A stretch of 64,000 nt of DNA from Phoronis australis. Its lineage: Eukaryota > Phoronida > Phoronidae. Positions 34,690-46,764 of this stretch are shown in pieces (the stretch's first letter is position 1; each line of letters begins with the position of its first letter). Made by a program: the position numbers and the translations under genes. The stretch covers positions 483,694-547,693 of the forward strand of contig NMRA01000229.1 of NCBI GenBank assembly GCA_002633005.1, in the 5' to 3' direction. The notes below the pieces were generated by a model that saw only the letters and a program-made list of their open reading frames with translations, searched no databases and was not told the DNA's origin.

Positions 34690-37565
34690 AACTTAGGGTC
34701 TCGCGTTCCACACGGAGCATTCAATCACATTGTACGAAGCATATTCTTTTGCATGGAATGTAAAGGTGATCTGTGGGGATGGTTTGACGTTCGTAAGGTT
34801 GTCTAGCACGTTTGTACGCAAATGTCGGAACGAATCATGGGTTTGTACTCACGAGTATTGGATTCTAGTACATATGATCCGGTGTTTCGTGCTGATGATT
34901 ATGCGGACCTTTGCAAATGATTCGATGCTCGCGCGTTAGATTGCTGGATACTCAACGTTTAAAAACATTAGTGGTCTTAGTAGCTATAGGCTAACTTTAA
35001 GTCACAACTCCACAGTGACTGATCGTGGGCGCTTTGGACTAAAGGACATTTTTTTTAACGTGCACCTGTAAATTCAGATGTCGTCATTGCTGGGCAATAA
35101 GCGGATAAAGCCAGCGATATAATGCATTGAGAATTGAAAAGAATAGCGCAGCTGGTCAGCAACATTTAGAAGAGGTCGTGTGGAATTAACATGAACGCAA
35201 TTTACACTAAAACGTGGCTAATTCCTGACGAATTACCCACTTACTACCAGCACACGTCGAATCACTACAGCCATGGTTGGCAAATTGATAATTGAGAAAT
35301 ATAAACAGTTTGATTTCATGTCACGGCGACGAGGTGCGAGACAAAACAACTGACCAAGAGAGAACGCTTTAACAGGTGTTAGACAATTCCTCAGAATCAC
35401 ATGGAAATCGGGGGCCACTCTTGAGGTTCGACGTGTTGGTGTATTTTGGTTTTTAGTGTCGAAATATCTTCAACCAGTAATAAGTGATGGATAAGTTTAT
35501 CTGGAGTAAGAATATTAAAAAAAATCATAACGACCGTCGGCATAACGGCAGTCGGCCTAGCATTTCATTCTAATTTGTTTGATGCACAGGCAGCAGTTAA
35601 AGTGACATTTACTCCATGTTTATAGCTTGTATAACAAATTCACAAAATATGCAGATTAACGCTCAAAATGTGTCTTGCGATTGAAAATAATTTCAGTTGA
35701 CATGGAACGCACCAATTTCTTATTCACATTTTAATAATGCACGTTGGATGATTAACTTGTCTAGAATGCAAGAATGATGTACGACAAGTGTTATAGATTT
35801 CTAGAATTGTCGAGCTTGTCAGGTTCATTGAAATATCTCGGGTATTTTCGTAGTCTCATAGTGAGTCGGGTAGGTTTGAATTCTTCTCTAGTCTACAAGA
35901 AATAGCTTGAGATTAACGCCTTCCTTTCATTGATTTTCAACATAAAACCTAGAATGTATTTTTGGAATTCTTTTTGAATGTTTTACTAATTAATCGAAAT
36001 TTGCGAATGATCTCGGCCCAATTATACGACAATCGCTTTCCTGAATGGCCCACTTTGAAAGATCAAAAACGAGTACCTACTAACATTACCAGTTTTGGGC
36101 GATCACTTTTATTACTGCGTTCTTGGAACTCGTGCTTGAACAGTTGTAATAAAATTACGTAAAGTATGTCAGGTTAAGACTATGACCTTGAAACGGTATG
36201 GCGGTACCTGAAATTCAAGTTGATCTGGCAGAAGAAATGCACATTCTTCATAAAGGGATATCGAAGTATTCTTGATAAGAGAACTTAGAACGACGGGTGA
36301 CCGCGTGTCTGAGATAAATTTCGTATAATTTCTGTGAACTTTAGAATATAAAATAGGTAAATAAAACACCAACAATGGATCAACTGAAATTTTCGGATAT
36401 AATAACGTCCTTCGTCAAAAGAAACAGAAATAATGTAAAATCAAATACTATATGACAATTAAATTATATTATTGATTTTTTCTGCAACAATGCACCACAT
36501 CTTAAACGTCAGTTGTCATCTGTTTAAATATTAGAACACGCAAGGATAGACGAGAAGTGGGCTAATTTATGCTGATTTCTTGGATCGTGTTTTCCTCATA
36601 GATTTCAACGTTGATGTAAAAAGAAATGATCAAGAACAACACAAGTCCAACTATTATGTAAAATATGTTCAATGTATTTAACAAAACATGACACGACACA
36701 ATCAAAATGACAGAACAAACAAGTTATACAACAATTAATCAAGTTTGCGTGTTAAAGTTGTAGCTATGACAACAACAAAAACAGTATTAAGGGATATTTT
36801 ACACAAAGGTTAATGGAGGTAAGTGCACGGGAACAGCCCAAAGATTTGCCAAGGCCAATAGTTGTGGTTGTAAACTAATCGACCGTGATTAAATGACGTT
36901 GCCCTCCGGAACACCATACACTTGCTAGCCTTCACTGGACACTGACATGTACTTGTGAAGACAGTCTTACAGCACTAAATAAGCTATTGAACACGATTGC
37001 ACAGAAGGACTTGCACTCAAGAGCTAAATTGTTCTTTACCCGCGGAGAAGAGCTGGAAAATATTTTGTTGTCTTTTCATTGCGTATTAAGTTATCTGTCA
37101 AGCCGAATGAAAAGCACTGTTCGAGATAGCGTGTTCGAGAGTTGTCAAGCCTCATTAATGTCGTATGTATTCCACCTGTGTTAGTGTGCGGAATTCCATC
37201 GTTTAACAATATTAACAATAAAGTGACAGCAAGCATGTGATTAAACACATCCATTTGATGAGACCTGCTATGTGATAGAGATCCGGACGCGACTTCGCCA
37301 TGGGTAAAAAAAAATTGAGAATATCTTGAACGGCATTTTGATGGCAGCGAAATACTTCATGGACAATACATTGGATCCGTTTCTAACTATGCGACTCTAA
37401 CAATAAAAAGGTGAATATACCGAACTTACCCCAAACATTAGGGCTTCAAAAGTGAAAACAATTCAAATGCCAGTTGAAATTTTCGCGAAGCGCCAAACTA
37501 TTTCCAGGCTACGTTCATGTAGCATTCTTAAAATTTTGTTGCGCGTTGATTAAGGCTATGCATAT
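34690..37565. other. long non-coding stretch
   Basis: AT-rich with only short frames. A two-codon ATGGAG|GTAAGT word occurs at about 36811 but has no partner exon that I can identify. No transposon ends or RNA genes were seen. Confidence 0.45.
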
Positions 37566-37569
37566 CTCT

Positions 37570-38025
37570 AAAAAATGTACAAGTTTTGCCAACCTTGAAA
37601 CATCATATTTCAGAAATGACCGATCAAATTCAAATGAAACTTGCAAACACCATGCTTAATGCATGTTTCTCCAATAGCCTCTAGGTGAAGGATTTGGTCT
37701 TATGATACTCCACGTCTGCAGGAGGGGCTAACAAAATAGCACCTGTTTGAAAAAATCAAAAGTTGAATAAAACGAAAACGAAATCATGATTTAGAAAACT
37801 ACAATAGAGTTTTGGAGCTTCCATCTTGAACGTTTATATCAAATGAAATCTGGTCATGTTAATGAAATCGCTGCTTTGCTATAGGACGGTTTGTTTTTTT
37901 TTTCTTTTTTCAGTTAATTGTGAACAAAAACATGGTCGCGTGACCCAGTTAATGACCCATTATTAAAATGTCAACAGCCAAATTCTACAGACTTTCCACT
38001 TTCATAAAATATATACTTTCATTGA
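37570..38025 (+). repeat. unnamed dispersed repeat family, copy 4
   Basis: This begins with TTTTGCCAACCTTGAAACATC and CAGAAATGACCGATCA, followed by AACTTGCAAACACCATGC, TATATCAAATGAAATCTGG, CATGGTCGCGTGACCCAG, AAATTCTACAGACTTTCC and AAAATATATACTTTCATTGA. It is followed at once by another copy in the same orientation, making a local tandem pair. Confidence 0.7.
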
Positions 38026-38044
38026 GCTAAAGTTACGTGGGAAC

Positions 38045-38560
38045 CTAGAAGAATGTCCAATTTTTGCCAACTTCGGGACATCGATTTTTCTGATCAGATT
38101 CACAAGAAGCTTTCAGATGCTATGCGTTATACAATGTTCGCCAAAGTGTTGTAAGGAATTGTTTGTTTTTTAAAATGTTCAACTTTTGCATCAACGGCTA
38201 TCAAAACTGAGAATTGTATGCTGCATAAAATGTAGATGAATCGATCGTTCAGAAAACTGTAACGGTGTTTTTAAGATTTGACCTGGAAAAATTATATCAC
38301 GCGAAATTTTGGCAATTTATTGATCCTGTTGATTTGCCATGGGTGTACCTTTCGTTTTTGTTAAATTTTTCTTAAAAGTAAGGCTACGTGACCTAATTAG
38401 TGGAAGAATGGTATGAAGTAAAATCAAATTTTACGGAATTTTTAGATTCAGAAAATGTATACTTTAGTTTTGTAAATATTTGACTAAATATACAGAATAG
38501 TCGATAAGGTCTTGTTTAATCTTAAAATCCATAGTCCTGTTCAAATTTGACTTAGTACAC
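38045..38560 (+). repeat. unnamed dispersed repeat family, copy 5
   Basis: One of the fullest copies: TTTTTGCCAACTTCGGGACATC, GATCAGATTCACA, TTTCAGATGCTATGC, GTTCAACTTTTGCATCAACG, AAACTGTAACGGTGTTTTTA, TTATTGATCCTGTTGATTTG, CTACGTGACCTAATTAGTG, ATTCAGAAAATGTATACTTT, and GTCGATAAGGTC at 38500-38511. It is useful for building a family consensus. Confidence 0.75.
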
Positions 38561-38569
38561 TAATATGTT

Positions 38570-40193
38570 GATAACGTCTTACATAACCTCAACTCAGTGG
38601 ATATATATTGACCGCAAGTTCACACGAAGCAGTGGACTTATTTCACTACAGTATATATATCTGAAAATAACTTAAGCACGACTAAAATAAATATTGGGGA
38701 TTCGTTGCACTACAAGTTGTGGGAAATATTTGCTGAGTTATCAGGTAATTGACGGTGTAGCTGGCGTGATGGATATACTGATAGCTTTGAGGCTCCGGTC
38801 GGGTTCAGAAATAGAAAATAGTATTTATGATACGCCGTATATGTATATTTTGAAATGCGTTTTCAGTCAAAGTGACTCTTCTGTTGGTCGTTTGGTGTCA
38901 CTAGGCCAAAGGAAGTCTTGGACTTTTTGAAGAAATCGGCTTAGATAAAGACAGATTGACAGTTCTAGGTCAAGGTTGATGCTTTAAATATTTGAGTTAA
39001 AATGAAACGTTTGGACTTGTCTATGCATTGTGAATATGGTATGGATTAATGTCGAGGCGGCTGTTATATATTATTGTTACGAAAATACTGGTAGCGGCGT
39101 CAATGTTAAAATGTTCATATTGTTGAAAAATCAGCTTATTTCGGCAACAAATTTTCTTAAGACCGTGCTTAATTAGAAAGACCATAGGTAGTGCAAACAG
39201 AATGACGTATTCAATAAGATACTGGAAGATGTAAACGAAAGTATGAAGTTAGGTAGGCTGTGAGGCCTTATATGTACTCATATTTAACCGTCGTCTTTTA
39301 TAACCAATTTTGTGCACAAGGCCTGCTGCGCGTGTGCGCTGGTACCCGCGGTAGATTACAAACTACTTCTTGTAGCGTGTGTGCGTGCGAGAATTCTGAT
39401 TGGCGTATTTCAACTTGGTCGATTCGGCACAGTAGGACTCTGGCGATTGAACATCTGTATTGCTCAATCATATCTTCTCTTCTCCGACCAGTACTCAAAC
39501 TAAAAAGTTCATTTTAAGAACAGAAACCTCAATGTTCTCCTAACAAAGTACACTCTGGTGTGTGACACTTTTCGGTAGTGACAGAAGCCAATGTTCGAGC
39601 AATGCTTGAGGTGAATTTCCTAGCAAATAGGCACTAAATTGCAATTTGAATGTTATCAAATTTTCCAATAACACATTATCGTCACAAGTGATGAAACTGA
39701 AAAGTGTCGATTTAAATACAAAAATGCGGCAATTTTAATAACTGACTATCTTCACGTATGAGGTTAGAAATTCGTCAATCATACGGTGCGCTCCTTTAGG
39801 CGTTATCAACGTTCGACAGATTCCAAAGGTGTATTTCCCCTGTTGTAAGCTTTCGCATCGTATGTGATTTTATTCTGAATTTTCAAATTGCTAAAGAAGA
39901 GTGAAACTGAAGACTGTCAGGTTCGTTTTATTAAATGAAATACATGTACATTTGAGGCGGCTAAAGATGCATCACCCACGGGGTGTGCACTTTTACACGT
40001 TGCCAGCCGTAGACTCCACGTTTGTCGTGATAATTCTCTGTTGTAGATATAATCCCTTTGATCGTCGACAAAAAGGAGAAGTTGGGGACTAGTCAATACT
40101 ATAGAGAGACGCCTCTGACTAAAAAAGTGATTGATGTGACCACGCCTCGGCTGGTTTAGGGAGTTACCTCCCCGATGGTTTAAGAAGCCCCCC
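38570..40193. other. non-coding spacer
   Basis: Short overlapping frames on both strands, none with a recognisable domain. No repeats beyond single words were seen. Confidence 0.45.
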
Positions 40194-40236
40194 CCCACAC
40201 ACACACACACACAAACACACACACAGACACACATAT
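40194..40236. repeat. (CA)n microsatellite
   Basis: A C-run leads into an imperfect CA dinucleotide repeat. The minus-strand Cys/Val run it encodes is an artefact. Confidence 0.9.
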
Positions 40237-40503
40237 GTGCACAACATTCAACTCTGCAGTAGTACAAGCGTCATACTGTTTTAACCAGTTTGTTAACAGT
40301 GATTGCACTGCATAATTGGAAGACCTCTTTAATAAGTATTACACAATGGCACAACAGGCATTTGAAAAGTAGCTATCAATAACTGTTACCTAGAGCAATA
40401 ATTCTATATTTGATCCACTTTTAACGAATTGAATCCGTTAAAGTGTGCTCATACCGATATTGTAAAATACGAGATATTATTAGATATAAATATGATGATA
40501 ATA

Positions 40504-40547
40504 TTATATATATATATATANATATATATATATGTGTGTGTGTGTGA
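40504..40547. repeat. (TA)n(TG)n microsatellite with an unresolved base
   Basis: A TA run is interrupted by the N at 40521 and then passes into TG repeats. The N probably marks an assembly join in low-complexity sequence. Confidence 0.9.
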
Positions 40548-42034
40548 GGAGATAGAAAACGAATTTTATTTCTTCCACTGCTGAAAAAAGAAGTGAATTT
40601 TTAAACATTGAACGACATCAAGTAACAGTTCGTCGTGAATGTGTTTGCATCCCTTTGCATCCGTAGATTTGTTGTGAAAAGGCAAATTGAAATATTGGTA
40701 AAGACATGAAACTTTACGTATCTGTATCCGCATTGTGTAGACTTGATCTGACTGTTTTATCTACGGTTTCACATAAAACGACATATAACCTGTTATGACC
40801 ATCAAAGAAGATCGTGTAAAACACGGCGTCGTGACAAAGGACATCACTACTTAGCCAGCCGATCCGGCGTATGTTCACATATTACATCAGTCGGCTGATG
40901 CCAGTAATCCTTTGATCAAATTTTCCTTCCGATCACCTCAACTGTCGCTCCTGACAGCTAGATTGTTATAAGTGACGAAAATTCAAGGTTGATCTAAGAA
41001 ACGATTGTTCAAATAAAGCACGGCAAAATGTCGAGTAAAACGATACTGGATTTAATTAAACGATCTACGAGCCTTTCACCCGAACACAATTTACTTGCGA
41101 GGAGAAAAAAATAAATTGCGAAATATAATTCCGCATTCCACTTGTTAATAAAGCCACCTCGATGACTTTCCATAGAAGGCGATTTTATTTTAAATTGATC
41201 TGGGTTATAACAAAACCTTTTTTCAAAGCATCGTTTTCATGTACGAATGTTATACCCATTGTAACTGCTTCTGCATGCGAGCAGAATTTCAAGGTATTGG
41301 ATTGTTCCAGCATGTCAATCAAGCTAATTACTCTAGCCAATCAGGTGCCTGAGAACATTCAATTGCCGATCAGTGACTGAAGGATACCTGAACATTCTGC
41401 TTACTTATAGTAAACGTTTAACAAAATTCCCGACTGAGCAAAAATAGACCAAAGGGCCAACGACTTGCAACTTTTTCAATCAGAACAGATTTAAAATTAT
41501 GCAAATGCCATTCAAATCCTTCACACGCAGTGCTAAATTCAAAATACCCCATCAACTCGAACGTCTCCAATTGAAGTAAGACTCAAATGTAGTTCAAAAG
41601 ATGGCTTGTGTACATGCAATTACAAACATTGGTTCGTGGAAAACGAATGGGTAAAAGTGATACAGTAATTCAATTATGGATGACACTCGGTCGCAGGCAC
41701 TTTACAACAACCGCGAAGCTCCATTTTCATGGGAGACAAACGTTGCGAGTGGTGTTAAACCGAACACCTTTCACATTTGGACTTAACGGCCGACTTCATC
41801 AGTCATGTCCATGAGCTGTGGGTAAATCAAGTTCGAAGTTACGACCGTCTAATCTTAGTCAAGACCGGACTTACATGTATAACCGTAGCTAAAACGGGTC
41901 CGTGGCGCATATTTTGATGACAGCCGGTGTGACTTTCGTAAACGAGACCTCGCCAACACACACGACGCTTTCATATTTTTAATACTAAATCACCGGTTGT
42001 CTCGCAAAAAATCGATTGCAGTCATATTGTGTAA
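40548..42034. other. non-coding spacer
   Basis: No convincing coding exon, RNA gene or transposon end was found in this interval. Confidence 0.45.
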
Positions 42035-44074
42035 CAGGCCCGTATCCAGGGGGTTCGGGGGGTTCGATCACCGCGGAAAAGGTCCAGCCCCGGCCTATCC
42101 GTTAAAGAGATGGACAACAACAACAAAATTGTTAAAGCTACTGGTACTACTAACTACAATTATAACTAAGTTAGTAATAATTTTGAATTTAGTTGACGTA
42201 ATCATCGGGCTGTACCCGGTCAACTTCGCCTGAACGGTGCTTGATGATAGGATCGTGTAGACGATTAGAGGGAGCTTTATGTTATTCATCGGCATTGAAC
42301 ACGCGTGCTGGCTACAACTTATGGTAACACTGGAATCTAGAAGTAAATGTCTATACCTAAATAGGCTATATAGCAGCGAGGGAGCTCCCAAAAAGTGTGG
42401 CGTGTGAACGTCTTACAATTGACCAAGAAACAGAATGGAAGAAAGTATGTTTGTCTGCTATTTTGATAGTGGCAGAGTACGGTAAAGAGCAGACATTTTC
42501 AAATTTCTACTTTGGCTGTGGATTGGTGGATGACATACATGCGTGTACACGTGAGTGCCTTTCCATTCTTTTAAACTGAGAACACGCCGATGATAATTAA
42601 GTTCAATATAGGCAGTCCTCCGTCGTTTCTGAAAACCAGACATTTAACTACATGGCAGGCGCGGGGTTGAGGGGTTTGGGGGGCTACAGTCTCCACTTTT
42701 TTCAGTGCACCGCCCATGAACTTAGTACCGTATTTTCTTGCACTGAGAAATCCCCGACGAGCATTTTCATATTATTAGAGAAAAGTAGGGTCTAGACCTA
42801 ATAAAAACTTTTAGTCAATGAAAAAATTCTTCTCTTGCCAATCAGTGTCAATGGCGCACAGCCTCGCAGACGTCATACAAGTAACGAACTTGATGGAAAA
42901 GATTTCCAAGGTTACATGTCACTACTCCGAAGTTAATGTGAAGGTTCGCTACTTTTGAAAGTTCACTACCTCCAACAGTTCATTTTTCTGATTGTCTGCT
43001 AACGAGCTAATGAGAAAAATATTGTATTTGTGCCTATTTAGTAACTATTTAAAGGGTGTACAAAAGTTGATCAAATTGTTTACAAATAAGCTCAGTTCCA
43101 ATCACTGCCAATCGTGACTCTTCAATCTAACTAACCACTCATTCAGTCTCAAGCAGGGCCAGGACTTCAGAGACCAATAGCGGCGGTTTTAACTTTAAGA
43201 ACACAGAATGGGTCTCTCCGACTACGTGAAGACTGGCAGGTGCAAGGTAGCCTACTAACGACATTTCGTTTCGACCCGGACATGCGCGTGGTTCCGATGG
43301 GTGAGTTCAGGGGCAGCGGCTCTAAACTAGCTCAGTCATGTTATGAAATGATGCGTGATTGACATGGATTTGATGAATTTATCGTGGTTGATAATTCGTC
43401 AATATTCCTACATCATAATCTTTTAAAAAGTCAAGTACGTACTCATTTTCAGTATTAGAAAGACTGAGGGCGATTTCGCATGCGCACGAGCATAGGTACA
43501 CCACCTGGTGCGGCTAATAACCGAAGTGTCGTTTATTTTTGCAGGTAAAAGGGGATACACCCAAGACCGAAATTTTAGATCTTTTCGGAGTAATGAACCT
43601 TCGGAATAGTGAACCTTCCGATTAGTGAACCTTTGGTATACTGGGCTGCTCCCATTTCTAGCGGTGTAGGCAAGTTAAAATATTCAAGTCGATCGTGCTC
43701 CGATTAAACATTTCCGTCCGAATATGTAATGATGTATAATCATTCATTTACACTCATTTAAGCACGCCCGGTTTGAAAGATGGGCAGGGGGTAACGCGGG
43801 AACATTCTCTTTCTGGACCACAGTACATCCGATTTTGGGCCCCGTTCTTTGTGATCAACCTGGGCATCCTCATTTCACTGTTGTATTACGAATTCCGTCT
43901 GATCTTGGGAACATATAGCTGCGAGTCGTCGTTGTGTATATAGATTTCCCTCCCCCTCCCCCCCCCCCCTCTGCGTCAAGGGCCTTACCAAAAACTCTAC
44001 AGTGTCGCAAAATAGCAAAGGTCCGTCGTACTAGAAATTCAAACCACCCTCACGCAATGCTAGCTACGGGCCTG
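42035..44074. mobile_element. possible 2-kb element with CAGGCCCGTA ends
   Basis: CAGGCCCGTA at 42035 and its complement TACGGGCCTG ending at 44074 are in opposite orientation. Each is flanked outside by TGTAA (42030-42034 and 44075-44079), as expected for a 5-bp target duplication. The terminal repeat is short and there is no transposase frame. The interior includes a small 16-bp tandem repeat and G- and C-rich patches. The chance of coincidence is not negligible. Confidence 0.35.
43585..43632. repeat. three 16-bp tandem units
   Basis: Three exact-length units of the form TCGGAATAGTGAACCT (first TCGGAGTAATGAACCT, third TCCGATTAGTGAACCT). This is a short minisatellite, perhaps the subterminal part of a transposon. 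Confidence 0.85.
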
Positions 44075-44079
44075 TGTAA

Positions 44080-45354
44080 GATGTCCCCGATATACTTGTG
44101 GTAAGACATAACTTCAACGGAGCACTGTATTTTTCCACATAACACAGAGCACGATGGGACTCCACTGGACTGACGACCAGCACGAATTGAGTTGACGTGC
44201 ATAGACCTAATTCGCGAGGTTGACATTAAAATCCAAAGCGATGCTCACTGCGATTATTAAAGCGGAAGTTGACATTGCGTAAGTGAAATGACCGGTCTTC
44301 CGAGTCCAAGTTGGATATTAAATCTTTAAAATGTGTCGATAAGTAACCAAGAACACGTAGAAAAATACATTAGAGAACAAGTCAATGCACCAAACGAGTT
44401 GTCTGACGAAAGGGTATAAGTTTTTTTCGGAAAACTAGGTTCGAAACATGAAAAGTAAATGTGACCAAATTGCGGCGATCGCAGTGTTACGGATTAGGTA
44501 TCATGCTGAATGCAGGGTTACGTTTCTTCTTGTAAACTGTTGATGAAAATGCTTTCTGCACGAACCAGGCCATGTGCTCGTATTGTTGACGAGTTGAAGA
44601 TATATTTTGCTGTCGTGGTCAATTAGTCACGTCTGGTTGAGTTTGTTGATATAGAATATTAACTTGACATCAAGCCTGGCCTAGGGCCCGGCTGGTGAGG
44701 CAGGGACTACCGGGACTAACAGTTGATTTGTCATTGATCTGAAAAAATAATTGCGTATTAAGTATATTTTTTATTAAAAAAACAGGCTCGTAACTGAAAA
44801 TAAAAATTATTTGACCATCAATTCTGCTTTCTTGGTTTTAATAATTCTTACGTCTATTTCACGGGTTTCAAAAATATCAATCTAGACCAAGTTGAATTTT
44901 AAAATTAAAACACCTAATTCGTTCGTCCAAACAATAACCTCGGTTTAGAGCTCAATTTCAGTTAACTGGACAGAGCAAGCATGGTCATCTTGTTTCTTCA
45001 TGGGCCTCGCTCATCAGAGGGGAAGGTGTCTGTGCCTTCTGAGAATGGACTTTTTTCGCCGAGTGAGGGGTAAAATCTACCTCCCGATCACCATCAATAG
45101 CACAGCCGCCCTGTTGCACGCTCTCATAGGCTCTGTCTCAAGTAGCATTTTGTGCCCTGTGTGGTTACACTTGTGATTTGAACTCCGAAGAGAAATTTTC
45201 AATCACTAGGGGAATTTTTAGGCATGATGGGGGGAATTTCGCATGATTTTTCAATATTTTTGAGAGGGAACAGGGCCGATATTCGGCCCCAAAATAGAGG
45301 GATTGAGGGCCCTGTCCTTTTTGGAAAGAAAGTGCATCATGTTTCAACCTGTAG
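44080..45354. other. non-coding spacer
   Basis: No convincing gene. A 60-codon minus frame at 45165-45347 has no recognisable domain. Confidence 0.4.
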
Positions 45355-45654
45355 TTATGAAAACACAGCCTGACTGACCGCTGATTCTCCGGTCGTTGCT
45401 ATGATGCTCGGCAACCGAAATGCGACAATTAAAGTATGATCTAATTTTTCGTAAACATTTATGAATTTTACACGGCCATATTTTCCTTCGTCGCGGTGTA
45501 TGGCATCGACCCAACGCTTCCCAATCTCATCGTCTTTAGGGATTGTAAAACAAACAGTTGACAGTCCGTATTTTTTCAGGCATTCAAGCAACGCGGAACA
45601 TGACGGCGACATCCCGTTGCTCCCAACTTGTTCGATTCTATAGCCCAACAACAA
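45355..45654 (-). CDS. THAP-like zinc-finger fragment (exon or remnant)
   Basis: The minus-strand frame contains CSALLEC, followed after about 11 residues by F(T)IPKDDEIGKRWVDAIHRD. THAP domains begin with a C-x(2-4)-C pair and have an F(H)xFPKDxExxKxWVxAIxR segment, so the N-terminal half of a THAP domain is plausible. Here the first two cysteines are five residues apart, and no C-x2-H pair with an AVPTIF-like end follows. A weak donor could lie after the KYGRV codons, with the rest of the domain in another exon, or this may be a decayed transposase-associated THAP domain. No start codon is assigned with confidence. Confidence 0.35.
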   Translation of the reverse strand: MLLGYRIEQVGSNGMSPSCSALLECLKKYGLSTVCFTIPKDDEIGKRWVDAIHRDEGKYGRVKFINVYEKLDHTLIVAFRLPSIIATTGESAVSQAVFS

Positions 45655-46245
45655 GTTGGGAAGTTTACCCCCGTAGCCAATAGCTTACACGACTGATTAA
45701 GTCCATTCTGGCATTTATGGTTGGAGTGCCTGCTCTTTTTTGTTCGATAATTGCTCTAATCTCCGATCAGATCGTATCTAGACTGACTGGACTGATAAAA
45801 TGAACCAATAGAATTTCTGAATTGCTCGTCAAATGCTGATAATGTTCCGTTTCTGAATCACCAAAAACGCCCAACAACAACAGAAGTTAAGACAATCTAT
45901 TCTGTCCAAACGGAAGCACTGGGTTTGCGTACTGTGTTCATACGCATTCGGTAATAGCGTGCAACCACCATACGTTTCCTTTGAAGCCTGGGAGATAATT
46001 GGCATGCTTGTTATCATACGGGACAAAAGACTGAGCTGGGCAGTTAACAAAAGAGCCAGATGTTATCGCACGTTCAGCACCCCTCACGTATGGAAAAGTT
46101 ACTGAACAACAGAACGCTATAATGTACAACTATGCCGACAAGCTAACAGAGCTATCGAAGCGAGCCTCGTTTTGGAACACGCCTCCTGTCGGCGTGAATT
46201 AGGTCTATGGACTCCAAACTTGGTATCGTGGATTCGCGGCTGCGT

Positions 46246-46764
46246 TTAACAATTTGTTTGCTTCCCCGAGACACATATAGCGGATTTGCAGCGCAAAGGA
46301 ACTACGCATTGCGTGTGCGAGTTACTTCCTGCGCGAAGGCTCATTGGATAGCTTGTGGTCAGGCATGTCTTGAGCAGGCTGGATAGTGTGTGCATTTGGA
46401 GTGATTTGCAAACTAAAAACCATGTTTCATTTTTTTGCTTTATAATACCAAGCATGTCCTCTCCCTCGTTTGTAAACACAGCGTAGCTCTGATCAGTGAC
46501 CGTGTGACCGAGGGCACGACTGTCGTCATGTTCAGTATTGGGGCTATCGGTGTTGATTTCGAAATCTCCTCCGGTTTCAGACAAGTTGAGAGTTCTTGGG
46601 TTGCTTAACTTTTGTAGCTTTCGCCGTAGATATGCTAGAGACGTTAATTTTAAGAGGAAACTCCGTCGGCATGTTGTTCCCATACGTCTTTTTTCCACCA
46701 GGAAAATGTTCGCTGCACACACGATGGCCCCTAAGCAATTACATGGCACTGAATGCCGCAGGCA
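46246..46764 (-). CDS. weak candidate terminal exon of unknown protein
   Basis: A minus-strand open segment runs from an AG at about 46750 (GGCATTCAG-like acceptor) to a TAA at 46246, about 167 codons. The translation starts with a short hydrophobic patch (LGAIVCAANIFLVEKRR) followed by a basic then acidic region with ETGGDFEIN and EHDDSRAL, which could be a membrane span followed by a cytoplasmic tail. The last ~40 residues look like untranslated sequence. I do not recognise it. Confidence 0.25.
   Translation of the reverse strand, partial: CLRHSVPCNCLGAIVCAANIFLVEKRRMGTTCRRSFLLKLTSLAYLRRKLQKLSNPRTLNLSETGGDFEINTDSPNTEHDDSRALGHTVTDQSYAVFTNEGEDMLGIIKQKNETWFLVCKSLQMHTLSSLLKTCLTTSYPMSLRAGSNSHTQCVVPLRCKSAICVSGKQTNC

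Noticed and set aside
34461-34763. Tyr/Cys/Met-rich and His/Ile-rich frames.
   Set aside because: These are translations of the CATA microsatellite on the two strands.
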